Shown: positions 32,527 to 40,632 of the stretch, piece after piece | Numbering within the stretch: the first letter of the stretch is position 1 | How the letters are laid out: the number at the start of each line of letters is the position of its first letter | Assembly (NCBI GenBank): GCA_003244255.1 | Contig: QHCD01000037.1 | Coordinates: 48,215 to 88,846 of the forward strand | Length of the DNA stretch: 40,632 nucleotides | Direction of reading: 5' to 3' | Source: Pseudonocardiales bacterium | GTDB lineage: Bacteria > Actinomycetota > Actinomycetes > Mycobacteriales > QHCD01 | The notes under the pieces: model-generated | The model's input: the letters and a program-made list of their open reading frames with translations, nothing else | The model's database searches: none | Told to the model about the DNA's origin: nothing | Position numbers and translations under genes: made by a program

Positions 32527-33717
32527 ATGAAAGTTGCGGGTGCGGGCACGGTACTGGCCGTCGCCGTGGTCATGCTGACCGGAGCCGGTCAGGTTGCCGG
32601 CGCTTCGGCTACCGGTCCGCGAAGCCAGGCGCAGTATCGGGTGCGGACGCTGCCGTCCTTGGGTGGAACGACGAGCGCGGGTAACAGCATCAACGACCGG
32701 GGCTGGATCGCCGGGAGTTCGAACCGACGGGGCGACCACACGGAGCACGCCAGCCTCTGGCGGGGCGGGAAGGTTCTCGATCTGGGCACGTTGGGCGGTC
32801 CGAACAGCGACGTGCAGTGGCCGGTCAAGAACGATCGCGGGCTGGTCGCCGGCATCAGCCAGACCAGTCGGCCCGATCCGCTGAAGGAACAGTGGAGTTG
32901 CGCCGCGTTCCTTCCGCCGGCCAAGGCGGGTCCACGCCAGTGCCTCGGGTTCGCGTGGCGGAACGGTGTCATGCGGCCCCTTTCGACGCTTGGCGGAACC
33001 AACGGCTTCGCCACGGGCGTCAACAACCGCAACGAAATCGTGGGCTGGGCGGAGACACGGGTGCACGACCGAACCTGCGTCCGGCCTCAGGTGCGCCAGT
33101 TCCGGGCAGCGGTATGGGGCCCGGCCCTGGGGGAGATCCACGCGCTTGCGCCGCTGCCCGGCGACACGGCCAGCGCGGCGACGGCCATCAACGACCGCGA
33201 TCAGGTCGCCGGAATCTCCGGCTACTGCGACCAAGCGGTAGGCAGATTCAGCGCCATCCACGCCGTGCTCTGGCAACACGGCAGGGTGACACCGATCCCG
33301 ACTCTGGGTGGCGTCGCGTGGAACACGCCGATGGCCATCAACGACGTAGGCGAGGTCGTCGGTTTCGCGAATGCGTCGGCGGCCGACGCCGGCAGTCTCG
33401 ATCCCCTCGCGTTCGCATGGACCCCTCAGCACGGCACGCGCAACCTGCACACGCTTCCCGGTGACGTGACCAGCCAGGCGCTGGGGATCAACAACCGCGG
33501 AGAAATTGTGGGCACGTCGTGCAATGCGAAGGGCCACTGCCGAGCGTTCCGGTGGCGAGACGGCGTCATGACGAACCTCAACAAGGTCATCGGCGACGGC
33601 GGTCACGACATTCTCACTGCCGCCGACGACATCAACGATGCCGGCACGATTACCGGGCAGGCGATCGACACGCGCACCGGCCGGTCCGTCGCATTCGAGG
33701 CAACGCCGCGAAGCTGA
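32527..33717 (+). CDS. Secreted HAF-repeat protein
   Basis: A 396-residue exported protein: signal peptide (AGTVLAVAVVMLTGAGQVAG), then several HAF-type repeats of the form LGTLGG...INDRG.I.G, for example LPSLGGTTSAGNSINDRGWI, LSTLGGTNGFATGVNNRNEI, IPTLGGVAWNTPMAINDVGE and LPGDVTSQALGINNRGEIVG. The fold is expected to be a beta-propeller-like extracellular structure; function unknown. ATG 32527 follows GGAGGG. The 202-bp gap before it shows nothing. A perfect hairpin follows the stop. Confidence 0.82.
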   Translation: MKVAGAGTVLAVAVVMLTGAGQVAGASATGPRSQAQYRVRTLPSLGGTTSAGNSINDRGWIAGSSNRRGDHTEHASLWRGGKVLDLGTLGGPNSDVQWPVKNDRGLVAGISQTSRPDPLKEQWSCAAFLPPAKAGPRQCLGFAWRNGVMRPLSTLGGTNGFATGVNNRNEIVGWAETRVHDRTCVRPQVRQFRAAVWGPALGEIHALAPLPGDTASAATAINDRDQVAGISGYCDQAVGRFSAIHAVLWQHGRVTPIPTLGGVAWNTPMAINDVGEVVGFANASAADAGSLDPLAFAWTPQHGTRNLHTLPGDVTSQALGINNRGEIVGTSCNAKGHCRAFRWRDGVMTNLNKVIGDGGHDILTAADDINDAGTITGQAIDTRTGRSVAFEATPRS

Positions 33718-33722
33718 CGAAC

Positions 33723-33754
33723 CTCCTGGCTGGGCGACCGAGCCCAGCCAGGAG
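33723..33754. terminator. Bidirectional terminator between convergent genes
   Basis: A perfect 13-bp stem (CTCCTGGCTGGGC with its complement) and a 6-nt loop lies in the 47-bp gap between the HAF-repeat gene and the convergent Ada-AlkA gene. Confidence 0.8.
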
Positions 33755-33764
33755 TTGGCCTGAC

Positions 33765-35150
33765 TCAGGCTGCAGCGCCGCGTTGCCGTTCGGACTCGAA
33801 CCAGAGGTGCGTTGTTGCAAGGGCGCGCCAGGGTGACCAGCGACCGGCGTTCACCCGCGACGACTCGACCGCAGGGTCGAGGCCGCACCTCGTTGCATCC
33901 GCGTCCGGACACGCGTCGGCCTCGCCGAGTCGAAGCGCGATGTACTGCGCGGTGGACTCTTCGATCCCGTCGATGCCGGTGAGACCTGCCAGCAGTTCAT
34001 CGAGTGGGATGCTGCGGTCCAGACGCAGCCCGCCGGCCCGGACTGCCCGCGACAGCGCGACGATTGCGCCGACCTGGCTCCGGTCCAGGCCGACGTCTTC
34101 CAATACCGACGCGGCGAGCACGCGAGGGCGGGGAAAGGTGTGGGTCAGGCCGAACTGGGTCAGGCCGGCAACCGGTTCGCCGTACCGCTGCACGATGCCG
34201 GCGGCGAGCGCTCGTGCCGTCTCGGGTGCCGTCTGCTGGCCGAGCACGGCACGGACGGCGGTCTCGTAAGGACTCCAGCTCCCGGGCGGTCGTAGCCCAG
34301 GATGGCGGGTGAGCAGGGGGGCGATCACCTGATCCGCGGCGAGATGCGCGCTCGCGACGGGCAACGGGAGGTCCAGGCACGCAAGCCGCCGCGCCCGGCC
34401 GACGAGATGCATCAACGTCGACCAGTGCGGAAGATGCAGCCGCAGCAGCAGCTGGTCCTGGCCGCTGCTGGTCAGTTCGACAACGCCCGGGTGCCCTCCG
34501 ACGGTGATGGTGCGCCGGTACGTGCTTCCGGCGATGTGCTCGACGCCCGGCGTCGCGTGCCGCGCGAGCAGTAACACCATGGCGTCCCAGTCCAGCGGTC
34601 CGCGGAACGGCAGTCGCAGGGACAACCCGCCATCAGCGACTAGCCGATCGGTTCGGCGCCGCCGTGCGCGCAGCTCGCTCGGCGTCATCTTGAAGATGGC
34701 AACGGTGCTCCGATTGAACTGGCGGACGCTGCCGAAGCCGGCCGCGAACGCGATGTCGGCGATCCGCAGGTCGGTGTCGTCGAGCAGGCGGCGGGCGAAG
34801 TGTGTTCGCGCCGATCGGGCCAGTCCATGCGGTGTGACGCCGACGGTCTCGACGAACAGACGGCGCAGGTGCCGCGACGACATGCCCAATCGGGCCGCAA
34901 GGGGCGCCTCGGTCCTCTCGTCGAGCGCGCCGTCAAGGATGAGCCGGACCGCGCGGCACACGATCTCGGGTCCCGCGATCACCGGCGCGAGCGGCGTCCG
35001 GTACGGCCGGCATCGCAGGCAGGCCCGGTAGCCCGCCGACTCGGCGGACGCGGCGAGGTCGAACCCGAGCACGTGATCGGACCGCGGTTGCGCCCCGCAG
35101 CCGGGCCGGCAGTAGATGCCGGTCGTCCGCACTCCCGCATAGGACTCCAT
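33765..35150 (-). CDS. Ada-AlkA fusion: alkylation-response regulator and 3-methyladenine glycosylase
   Basis: A 461-residue protein in three parts: an Ada zinc domain (Cys14, 18, 44, 47 in GIYCRPGCGA and YRACLRCRP), an AraC-type double helix-turn-helix (about 65-165, ending FAAGFGSVRQFNRS), and an AlkA-type glycosylase (about 170-461). It should sense methylated DNA and remove alkylated bases. The glycosylase helix-hairpin-helix reads TGIDGIEESTAQYIALR, lacking the usual Gly-x-Trp, and the region with the catalytic Asp reads ACPDADATR, short and unusual, so activity is uncertain. Complete frame from ATG 35150. Confidence 0.85.
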   Translation of the reverse strand: MESYAGVRTTGIYCRPGCGAQPRSDHVLGFDLAASAESAGYRACLRCRPYRTPLAPVIAGPEIVCRAVRLILDGALDERTEAPLAARLGMSSRHLRRLFVETVGVTPHGLARSARTHFARRLLDDTDLRIADIAFAAGFGSVRQFNRSTVAIFKMTPSELRARRRRTDRLVADGGLSLRLPFRGPLDWDAMVLLLARHATPGVEHIAGSTYRRTITVGGHPGVVELTSSGQDQLLLRLHLPHWSTLMHLVGRARRLACLDLPLPVASAHLAADQVIAPLLTRHPGLRPPGSWSPYETAVRAVLGQQTAPETARALAAGIVQRYGEPVAGLTQFGLTHTFPRPRVLAASVLEDVGLDRSQVGAIVALSRAVRAGGLRLDRSIPLDELLAGLTGIDGIEESTAQYIALRLGEADACPDADATRCGLDPAVESSRVNAGRWSPWRALATTHLWFESERQRGAAA

Positions 35151-35315
35151 GGGCTACATATACCGCCGTCCCAGCCTGCGGTAGCGACGTATCCGGACAC
35201 GGCTCTCTCGGGCACGCGCCGCAGGGGTGCGGATGTCGGCCGCGACACTGGTCGCGCGGCCGGTTCCGGGGTGTCGGTGTCGGCTGGATCCGCCGTCGGG
35301 GGGGACAGTCATCGG

Positions 35316-36931
35316 ATGCGTAGAAGACTGCTGCAACGGCGCGCGGTATCCGGCCCGGTGTTGGTTGCCGCCCTGCTCGTGGTGGGGTCCGGCTGCACGG
35401 GAAGCTCGACGCCGGCGGTGCACCGGTCCGGCTCGGTCGCTGACGGCGCGGGCTCGTCGCCAACTCCAGGGATGTCATCGACGCCCTCGGCGGGGTCAGG
35501 CGCGGTGGGATGGCCGAGCGCGTCGGCCACCGCGGCGGAGAACCGTAGGCCCGGTAGTAGCGGCTGGTTCCTCTCCGATCCGGCGTCGCCGGCGGTGCTC
35601 GCGGGGTGGGCGGATCGCACCAGCGTCGCACCCGGGCAGCGGGTGCGGCTGTTCGTGTCCACAACCGATCCGACCTACTCGGTCGCGGCCTATCGGATTG
35701 GTTACTACGGCGGCGCGCAGGGGCATCGGGTGTGGACGTCGGGGCAGTTGCGCGGGCACCGCCAACCCCCGCCGCGGTTGATCGCCGCGACCCGCACGGT
35801 GACCGCGGATGACTGGTCGCCGTCGACCTCGGTGGACACTGCCGGCTGGGTGCCCGGCGATTACCTCTTCGTGCTGCAAGCCTCGACCGGCGGACAGACC
35901 CGGATCCCGCTGACTGTCCGCGGCCCGACGGCGCGGGGTGCCGTCGTCATCGTGAACGCCGTCACCACCTGGAATGCCTACAACCGCTACGGCGGGTACG
36001 ACCTGTATTCCGGTCCCGACGGGGCATATGCGAGTCGCTCGTTCGCGGTGTCCTTCGACCGGCCCTACCAATACGGCGGCGGGGCAGCGGACTTCCCCAG
36101 CAACGAACTCCCGCTGGTCGCGCTGGCCGAGCGGTTACACCTGCCCTGGACTATGTCACCGACGTCGACCTAGCCGCCGATCCCGGGCTGCTGCAGGGGG
36201 CCCGCGCGGTGATCTCCCTGGGCCACGACGAGTACTGGACGGCCAGCATGCGCCGGATCGTCACGGCCGACCGCGCCGCCGGGACGAACATCGCCTTTCT
36301 CGGCGCGAACGCGATATTCCGACACATCCGCCTCGCGGCAACGCCCATCGGCCCGGACCGGCTGCAGATCGACTACAAGACCGACGCCACCCGTGACCCG
36401 GCCTACCCCGCCGACCCCGCCGCGGCGACCTTCGATTGGCGAGCCGGCCCGGACCCCAGACCCGAGAGCGTTCTCACCGGCGACTACTACCACTGCAACG
36501 GCGTGCGGGCCGACATGGTCGCGGCCGACCCGGCGAGCTGGCTGCTCACCGGAACCGGACTGGCCACCGGTGACAGGCTGACCGGGCTCATCGGCAACGA
36601 GTACGACCGTGTCGACCTGTCCGCGCCCACCCCGCGTCCGCTGGAGATTGTGTTTCACTCCCCGCTGACCTGCCAGAACCGTCCGGACTTCTCCGACGTC
36701 ACTTACTACACGGCCCCCAATGGTGCCGGTGTCTTCGACGCCGGTACCAGCGCGTGGGTCTGCGCCCTGGGCTACCCCGGTCAGTGCGGACCCGGCCGCG
36801 GTGACGCGTCGGCCCGTCACGCCGTCGTCACCGTTACGACGACGCTGCTGGACGCACTCGCCACCGGACCGGTCGGGCGGACGCATCCCGCTCACGACAA
36901 CGCCGGTAGCTTCTATTCCGCCTCCAGATAG
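35316..36931 (+). pseudogene. Dimethylformamidase-like secreted lipoprotein, frameshifted
   Basis: ATG 35316 starts a lipoprotein signal (VLVAALLVVGSGC), a Ser/Gly linker, and an N,N-dimethylformamidase beta-subunit-like domain: YRIGYYGGAQGHRVW, TTWNAYNRYGGYDLYSG, VSFDRPY. At CTGCCCTGGA (36141-36150) one base is missing. The second frame carries on with LDYVTDVDL and VISLGHDEYWTASMR, NIAFLGANA and DYYHCNGVRADMV to 36931. With one base restored it is a single protein of about 538 residues. The family enzyme hydrolyses amides, but these secreted homologues have unknown substrates. Confidence 0.82.
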
Positions 36932-37047
36932 CCGGTGTTCACCGGTGAGGCTTGCGGTCATCGGGCCGGCTGGGGTGTGATCTATCCCGATCACTGACGG
37001 TGGCCGGCGATACGCAGCGAGCGGCCGAGAGTGGCGGGAGACCAAGC

Positions 37048-38448
37048 ATGCGGAACGTCAATCGGCGCTACGTCCTGGCCGCGGTCGCGGCTGCCGTGCT
37101 GCTCGGCACCGGCTCGGCGGCGTGGGCGGGGACCCATGAATTTCGCCGTAGCTCGCAGCCGGACGTGGAGGAGGTCGAGGCGGTTGTCCCGGCACCGGAT
37201 TCCTCCACCGGTAGCTGTGGGGTGGAGCGGTGGTCGGTGAAGACCGGCACCGATGCCGACGCCGGCAAGATCACGCTGCAGTCAACGACGCCTACCTCGA
37301 TCGCGAGCCTGGACGCGCTGACGGCGCCGTCGTCGCTACCGGCGAACAACCGGGTGCAGCCGACCGAGACGACCGTGTTCAGGCTCGCTGCGACGCTGAC
37401 TGAGTACAAGCTGGAAGCCGACAGCGACTACCACCTCGTGCTCAACGACGGCGCCGGGCACACCATGATCGCCGAGATCCCCGATCCGGCCTGTGTCGGC
37501 TCGGGCAGCCCGCTGTTGACGAGCGTGCAGAAGGCCCGCTCGGAGTTCGACGCCAGGTACACGCCGACCGGCAGCTTCCAGACCGCGAACGTGCCGGTGT
37601 CGGTCACCGGGGTCGGGTTCTTCGACTTCTTGCACGGGCAGACCGGCGTGGCCCCCAACGGCATCGAGTTGCACTCCGTGCTCGACGTCCAATTCGGCAC
37701 TGCCGGAGGGAACGTCGTCACCGTCACCAACCCCGGCACTCAGAACGGCACGGTCGGCACCGCCGCCAGCCTGCAAATCCAGGCCAGCGACTCCGCCGCC
37801 GGCCAGAGCCTGACCTACGCCGCAACCGGGCTGCCGGCCGGCCTGTCGATCAACCCTGCCAGCGGGCTGGTCTCCGGCACCCCCTCGACCGCCGCCAGCA
37901 GTCCGGTCACCGTGACCGCCACCGACCCCACCGGAGCGTCAGGGTCGACGTCGTTCACCTGGAACATCACCGGCTCGGCCGGCTGTTCGGGCCAGTTGCT
38001 GGCCAATCCGGGCTTCGAAACCGGCACCGCCGCCCCCTGGACCGGCTCCACGAGCGTCATCCGCAACAGCAGCAGCGAACCACCACACACCGGAACCTGG
38101 GACGCCTGGCTGGACGGACACGGCACCAGCCACACCGACACCCTGTCCCAGCGGGTCAGCATCCCGGCCGGCTGCCACGCCACGCTGAGCTTCTGGCTGC
38201 ACATCGACACCGCCGAGACCAGCACCACGAAGCCCTACGACACCCTTACCGTCAAGGTCGGTTCGACCACCCTGGCGACGTACTCGAACCTCAACCACGC
38301 CACCGGCTACGCGCAGAGGAACATCGACGCCACCACCTACGCCGGACAGACCGTAACGATCACGTTCACCGGCGCCGAGGACTACACCAAACAGACCTCC
38401 TTCGTGCTCGACGACACCGGCCTCACCCTCAGCAATCCCGCCGGCTAG
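37048..38448 (+). CDS. Secreted protein with putative Ig (He_PIG) domain and C-terminal binding domain
   Basis: A 466-residue exported protein. After the signal peptide (VLAAVAAAVLLGTGSAAWAG) comes a conserved domain seen in many secreted actinobacterial proteins (SDYHLVLNDGAGHTMIAEIP, then FFDFLHGQTGVAPNGIELHS). About residues 205-295 are a putative Ig/cadherin-like domain (LTYAATGLPAGLSINPASGL, VSGTP), then a carbohydrate-binding-like module that starts NPGFETG and has a TFTGAEDY segment. Likely binds cell-surface or environmental polymers. ATG 37048 follows GGGAGA. Confidence 0.8.
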   Translation: MRNVNRRYVLAAVAAAVLLGTGSAAWAGTHEFRRSSQPDVEEVEAVVPAPDSSTGSCGVERWSVKTGTDADAGKITLQSTTPTSIASLDALTAPSSLPANNRVQPTETTVFRLAATLTEYKLEADSDYHLVLNDGAGHTMIAEIPDPACVGSGSPLLTSVQKARSEFDARYTPTGSFQTANVPVSVTGVGFFDFLHGQTGVAPNGIELHSVLDVQFGTAGGNVVTVTNPGTQNGTVGTAASLQIQASDSAAGQSLTYAATGLPAGLSINPASGLVSGTPSTAASSPVTVTATDPTGASGSTSFTWNITGSAGCSGQLLANPGFETGTAAPWTGSTSVIRNSSSEPPHTGTWDAWLDGHGTSHTDTLSQRVSIPAGCHATLSFWLHIDTAETSTTKPYDTLTVKVGSTTLATYSNLNHATGYAQRNIDATTYAGQTVTITFTGAEDYTKQTSFVLDDTGLTLSNPAG

Positions 38449-38516
38449 TGACCACTAGGGGCGCCGGCCGGGGGGTCTGCCTCCCACCTTCGGCGCGACG
38501 TGGCACGATCTCGCAG

Positions 38517-38993
38517 GTGACCAGCAGCCCCGTCGCGGCACAGCACCTGCGCGACCTCGCGCGGCTGCGCCGCGTCCGCGACCTCGCGCGGCTGCGCCGC
38601 GTCCGCGACCGGATCGACCGGGAGTACGCGCAGCCGCTGGACGTCGAGGCGCTCGCCCGCGGCGCGCACATGTCGGCCGGGCACCTCAGCCGCGAGTTCC
38701 GGCTCGCCTACGGCGAGTCGCCGTACGCCTATCTGATGACCCGGCGCATCGAGCGCGCGATGGCGCTGCTGCGTCGCGGCGACCTCAGCGTCACCGAGGT
38801 CTGTTTCGCGGTCGGCTGCTCGTCGCTGGGCACCTTCAGCAGTCGCTTCACCGAACTGGTCGGTATGCCGCCCAGCACCTACCGGCGCCTCGCTGCGCGC
38901 GCGACGGCGGGGATGCCGTCGTGCGTGGCGAAACAGGTGACCAGACCGGTCAGGAATCGAGAAGCGCCGGTCAGCGAGCCGCAGCTAGCGTGA
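38517..38993 (+). CDS. AraC-family transcriptional regulator (short)
   Basis: A 158-residue regulator consisting of the AraC double helix-turn-helix only: LDVEALARGAHMSAGHLSRE and LSVTEVCFAVGCSSLGTFSS, ending FTELVGMPPSTYRR. GTG 38517 is the start by position. It carries an exact in-frame 27-bp duplication near its N-terminus (DLARLRRVR twice). Its stop is next to the start of a VOC gene, a pairing often seen in actinobacteria, so it probably controls that gene. Confidence 0.87.
   Translation: MTSSPVAAQHLRDLARLRRVRDLARLRRVRDRIDREYAQPLDVEALARGAHMSAGHLSREFRLAYGESPYAYLMTRRIERAMALLRRGDLSVTEVCFAVGCSSLGTFSSRFTELVGMPPSTYRRLAARATAGMPSCVAKQVTRPVRNREAPVSEPQLA
38551..38604. repeat. Exact 27-bp tandem duplication in the AraC gene
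   Basis: Two identical 27-bp units (38551-38577 and 38578-38604, starting GCGACCTCGCGCGGCTGCGC) with a six-base start of a third. They encode DLARLRRVR twice, lengthening the helix before the first helix-turn-helix by nine residues. Confidence 0.93.
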
Positions 38994-38998
38994 CCGTC

Positions 38999-39409
38999 AT
39001 GGACATCACCATTCACGCGAGCTTCCTCCCGCACGACGACCCGGACGCATCCCTGGCCTTCTATCGCGACACCCTCGGCTTCGGGGTCCGCAACGACGTC
39101 GGAAACGGCAAGATGCGCTGGATCACGGTCGGCCCCTCCGACCAGCCCGGCACGTCCATCCTCCTGGCGCCGCCGGCCGCCGACCCCGGCATCACCGATG
39201 ACGAGCGCCGCACCATCACCGAGATGATGGCCAAGGGCACCTACGGCTGGATCCTGCTGGCCACCAAGGACCTCGACGGCACCTTCGAGCGGGTGCAGGC
39301 CAGCGGCGCCGAGGTCGTCCAGGAGCCGACCGAGCAGCCCTACGGGCTTCGCGACTGCGCCTTCCGCGATCCCGCGGGCAACCTGATCCGCATCCAGGAG
39401 CTGCGCTGA
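38999..39409 (+). CDS. VOC (glyoxalase-like) protein
   Basis: A 136-residue VOC protein starting MDITIHASFLPHDDPDASLA; YRDTLGFGVRNDVGNGKMRW and the C-terminal FRDPAGNLIRIQEL are standard. ATG 38999 is chosen; GTG 38990 overlaps the AraC stop (GTGA) and is a real alternative, implying coupled translation. Substrate unknown. A damaged partial copy of its middle follows. Confidence 0.85.
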   Translation: MDITIHASFLPHDDPDASLAFYRDTLGFGVRNDVGNGKMRWITVGPSDQPGTSILLAPPAADPGITDDERRTITEMMAKGTYGWILLATKDLDGTFERVQASGAEVVQEPTEQPYGLRDCAFRDPAGNLIRIQELR

Positions 39410-39442
39410 GCCGTCCGGCGATCGCAGCCTTGGACCTGCACA

Positions 39443-39563
39443 GATCACGGTCGACCCAGCCGACCAGCCCGGCACGTCCATCGTCCTGGAGCCGCCGGCC
39501 GCAGACCCCGGCGTCACTGACGAGGAGCGCCGCACCATCACCGAGATGATGGCCAAGGGCAAT
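39443..39563 (+). pseudogene. Remnant of a second VOC gene
   Basis: About 120 bp match positions 39120-39241 of the intact VOC gene, with scattered substitutions (roughly 85-90% identical by eye). Conceptual translation reads ITVDPADQPGTSIVLEPPAA and RRTITEMMAKG. The 5' and 3' parts of the gene are missing. It is a degenerate duplicate or the stub of a deleted paralogue. Confidence 0.8.
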
Positions 39564-39638
39564 TTCCGGGCTTCCCGTTTCGTCTCTTGGCCCGACAACC
39601 CCGCCGGGTCGACGTGACCCACGACTTCAGGAGTGACC

Positions 39639-39995
39639 ATGACCGGCTCTTCCACCCAGGGAATCAAGACCGTGCTGCATCCCGTGTCCGACCTCGCGAC
39701 AGCCAAGGCGGTGTACGCCGCACTGCTCGGCGTACCGCCGCAGACCGACGAGTCCTACTACGTCGGCTTCGAGGCCGAGGGCCAGCACGTCGGGCTGGTG
39801 CCGGGCGGTGGACCGCAGGGCATGACCTCGCCGGTGGCCTACTGGCACGTGCCGGACATCGAGGCGAAGCTGGCCGAGGTGACCGCTTCCGGTGCCACCG
39901 TGAAGGAACCCGCGCACGACGTCGGTGGCGGCCGCCTGGTGGCCACCGTCACCGACCCCGATGGCAATGTCCTCGGGCTGCTTCAGGACCGGTGA
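39639..39995 (+). CDS. VOC (glyoxalase-like) protein
   Basis: A 118-residue VOC protein with LHPVSDLATAKAVYAALLGV, EAEGQHVGLVPGG, YWHVPDIEAKLAEVTASGA and TDPDGNVLGLLQD. ATG 39639 follows AGGAG by 5 nt; GTG 39633 is possible. It shares little with the VOC gene at 38999, so it is not the parent of the remnant between them. Its stop overlaps the next start (GTGA). Confidence 0.87.
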   Translation: MTGSSTQGIKTVLHPVSDLATAKAVYAALLGVPPQTDESYYVGFEAEGQHVGLVPGGGPQGMTSPVAYWHVPDIEAKLAEVTASGATVKEPAHDVGGGRLVATVTDPDGNVLGLLQDR

Positions 39996-40444
39996 GTGCC
40001 GAGCCCCGCTCCCGCCCCCAGCGTCGTCGCGACACCGAGCATCGGCTCACTCACGACATCGACGTCTGGGTAGCCAGTGCCTCGGCGGACGGTGCGCCGT
40101 ACCTGGTACCGCTGTCCTTCGACTGGGACGGCGAAGCGCTGCTAGTGGCCACGCCGCCGGACAGCCCCACCGGCAGGAACCTCGCTACCACCGGAACCGT
40201 TCGGCTGGGGCTGGGCCACACCCGCGACGTGTCCGTGATCGATGGCGAAGTCGAGGTCCTCGAGATCGACGCGCTGCCGCAGCAGCGGGGTGACCGGTTC
40301 GCCGCGCGCACCGGCTTCGACCCGCGTGCCCTGGCCACGCCGCACCGCTGGTTCCGTATCTCCCCGCGCCGCATCCAGGCTTGGCGCGAGGTGAACGAGC
40401 TGCCCGACCGCGAGCTAATGCGCGACGCCCGCTGGTTGGTCTGA
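39992..40444 (+). CDS. Small PPOX-type (FMN/F420-binding) protein
   Basis: A 150-residue split-barrel protein: DIDVWVASASADGAPYLVPL, FDWDGEALLVATPPDSPTGR, NLATTGTVRLGLGHTRDV and FRISPRRIQAWRE. This family binds flavin or deazaflavin F420 and reduces or oxidises small molecules; the sequence does not show which cofactor. GTG 39992 overlaps the VOC stop, so they are cotranslated. Confidence 0.83.
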   Translation: MSAEPRSRPQRRRDTEHRLTHDIDVWVASASADGAPYLVPLSFDWDGEALLVATPPDSPTGRNLATTGTVRLGLGHTRDVSVIDGEVEVLEIDALPQQRGDRFAARTGFDPRALATPHRWFRISPRRIQAWREVNELPDRELMRDARWLV

Positions 40445-40480
40445 CGCCTTGGCCGGGCACGCCGCACAGATGGAGACACG

Positions 40481-40632
40481 ATGAGCAAGGCCACGAAGAG
40501 GAAGACGCCGTCGTCGCCTGTCCTGCACGACGCCGACAGCCACGATCTGGTCCGCGTGCACGGCGCGCGCGTGAACAACCTCAAGGACATCCATCTGGAG
40601 ATCCCGAAGCGCCGGCTGACGGTGTTCACCGG
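40481..40632 (+). CDS. UvrA-like ABC ATPase, 5' part (continues beyond window)
   Basis: ATG 40481 follows GGAG. The first 50 residues read SKATKRKTPSS, then DLVRVHGARVNNLKDIHLEI and PKRRLTVFTG, which leads into Walker A of UvrA-type proteins. The Ser/Lys/Pro-rich lead and wording match the short UvrA paralogues (about 750-800 residues) more than the repair UvrA. The Walker A itself is outside the window. Confidence 0.82.
   Translation, partial: MSKATKRKTPSSPVLHDADSHDLVRVHGARVNNLKDIHLEIPKRRLTVFT

Noticed and set aside
32452..33912. 486-codon minus-strand frame opposite the HAF-repeat gene
   Set aside because: Antisense shadow; its repetitive V-D-G pattern mirrors the HAF repeats on the true strand.

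Overview
The window is about 40.6 kb of very GC-rich DNA from an actinobacterium. The markers are rbpA, a mycothiol-dependent (maleylpyruvate isomerase-like) enzyme, an LpqY-SugABC-type trehalose importer, a lnt/ppm1 pair close to rbpA, an Rv2578c-type radical SAM gene behind a perfect actinobacterial SOS box, DUF3817, and frequent GTG starts with GTGA/ATGA stop-start overlaps. I cannot name the genus. It reads as ordinary chromosome: no tRNA, rRNA, IS transposase, prophage or CRISPR array was seen.

Layout. 1-0.6 kb: end of a ParB-like gene. 0.75-5.2 kb (minus): sugC, sugB, sugA, lpqY. 5.2-6.0 kb: a long non-coding gap ending in a 13-bp tandem repeat and a promoter. 6.0-9.6 kb (plus): lnt, ppm1, dusB, for lipoprotein acylation, polyprenol-phosphate-mannose and tRNA modification. 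9.65-11.0 kb (minus): rbpA with a SigR-type promoter, then a glycerophosphodiesterase. 11.0-12.2 kb: an MFS efflux gene gutted by an internal deletion, opposite a TetR regulator. 12.3-13.8 kb: VOC protein and nagA. 14-17.8 kb: small hypothetical gene, SOS-box radical SAM gene, two small membrane proteins, a methyltransferase, and an FMN-binding PPOX-type protein. 17.9-18.3 kb: remnant of an ABC ATPase. 18.4-21.8 kb: duplicated YbjQ-like protein with a partner, mycothiol-dependent enzyme, pirin, and a CsbD gene too short for routine ORF calling. 22-25.4 kb: secreted beta-propeller protein, phosphotransferase, and a broken secreted SdrD-like gene. 25.4-32.3 kb: lipoprotein, two ATPases and an FtsX permease divergent from a two-component system whose kinase is frameshifted. 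32.5-38.4 kb: secreted HAF-repeat protein, Ada-AlkA repair protein, frameshifted dimethylformamidase-like lipoprotein, and secreted Ig-like protein. 38.5-40.6 kb: AraC regulator, VOC genes with a VOC remnant, small PPOX protein, and the start of a UvrA-like gene.

What stands out is not one new system but several structures. A 62-bp palindromic repeat family has three copies of identical length; two lie between convergent genes and one lies exactly at the broken end of the ABC ATPase remnant. Short in-frame tandem duplications (13, 15, 15, 27 and 39 bp) recur across the window. Five genes carry one-base frame changes, which suggests either active gene decay or indel errors in the assembly. Two stress-response promoters (an SOS box and a SigR-type promoter) are unusually clear.
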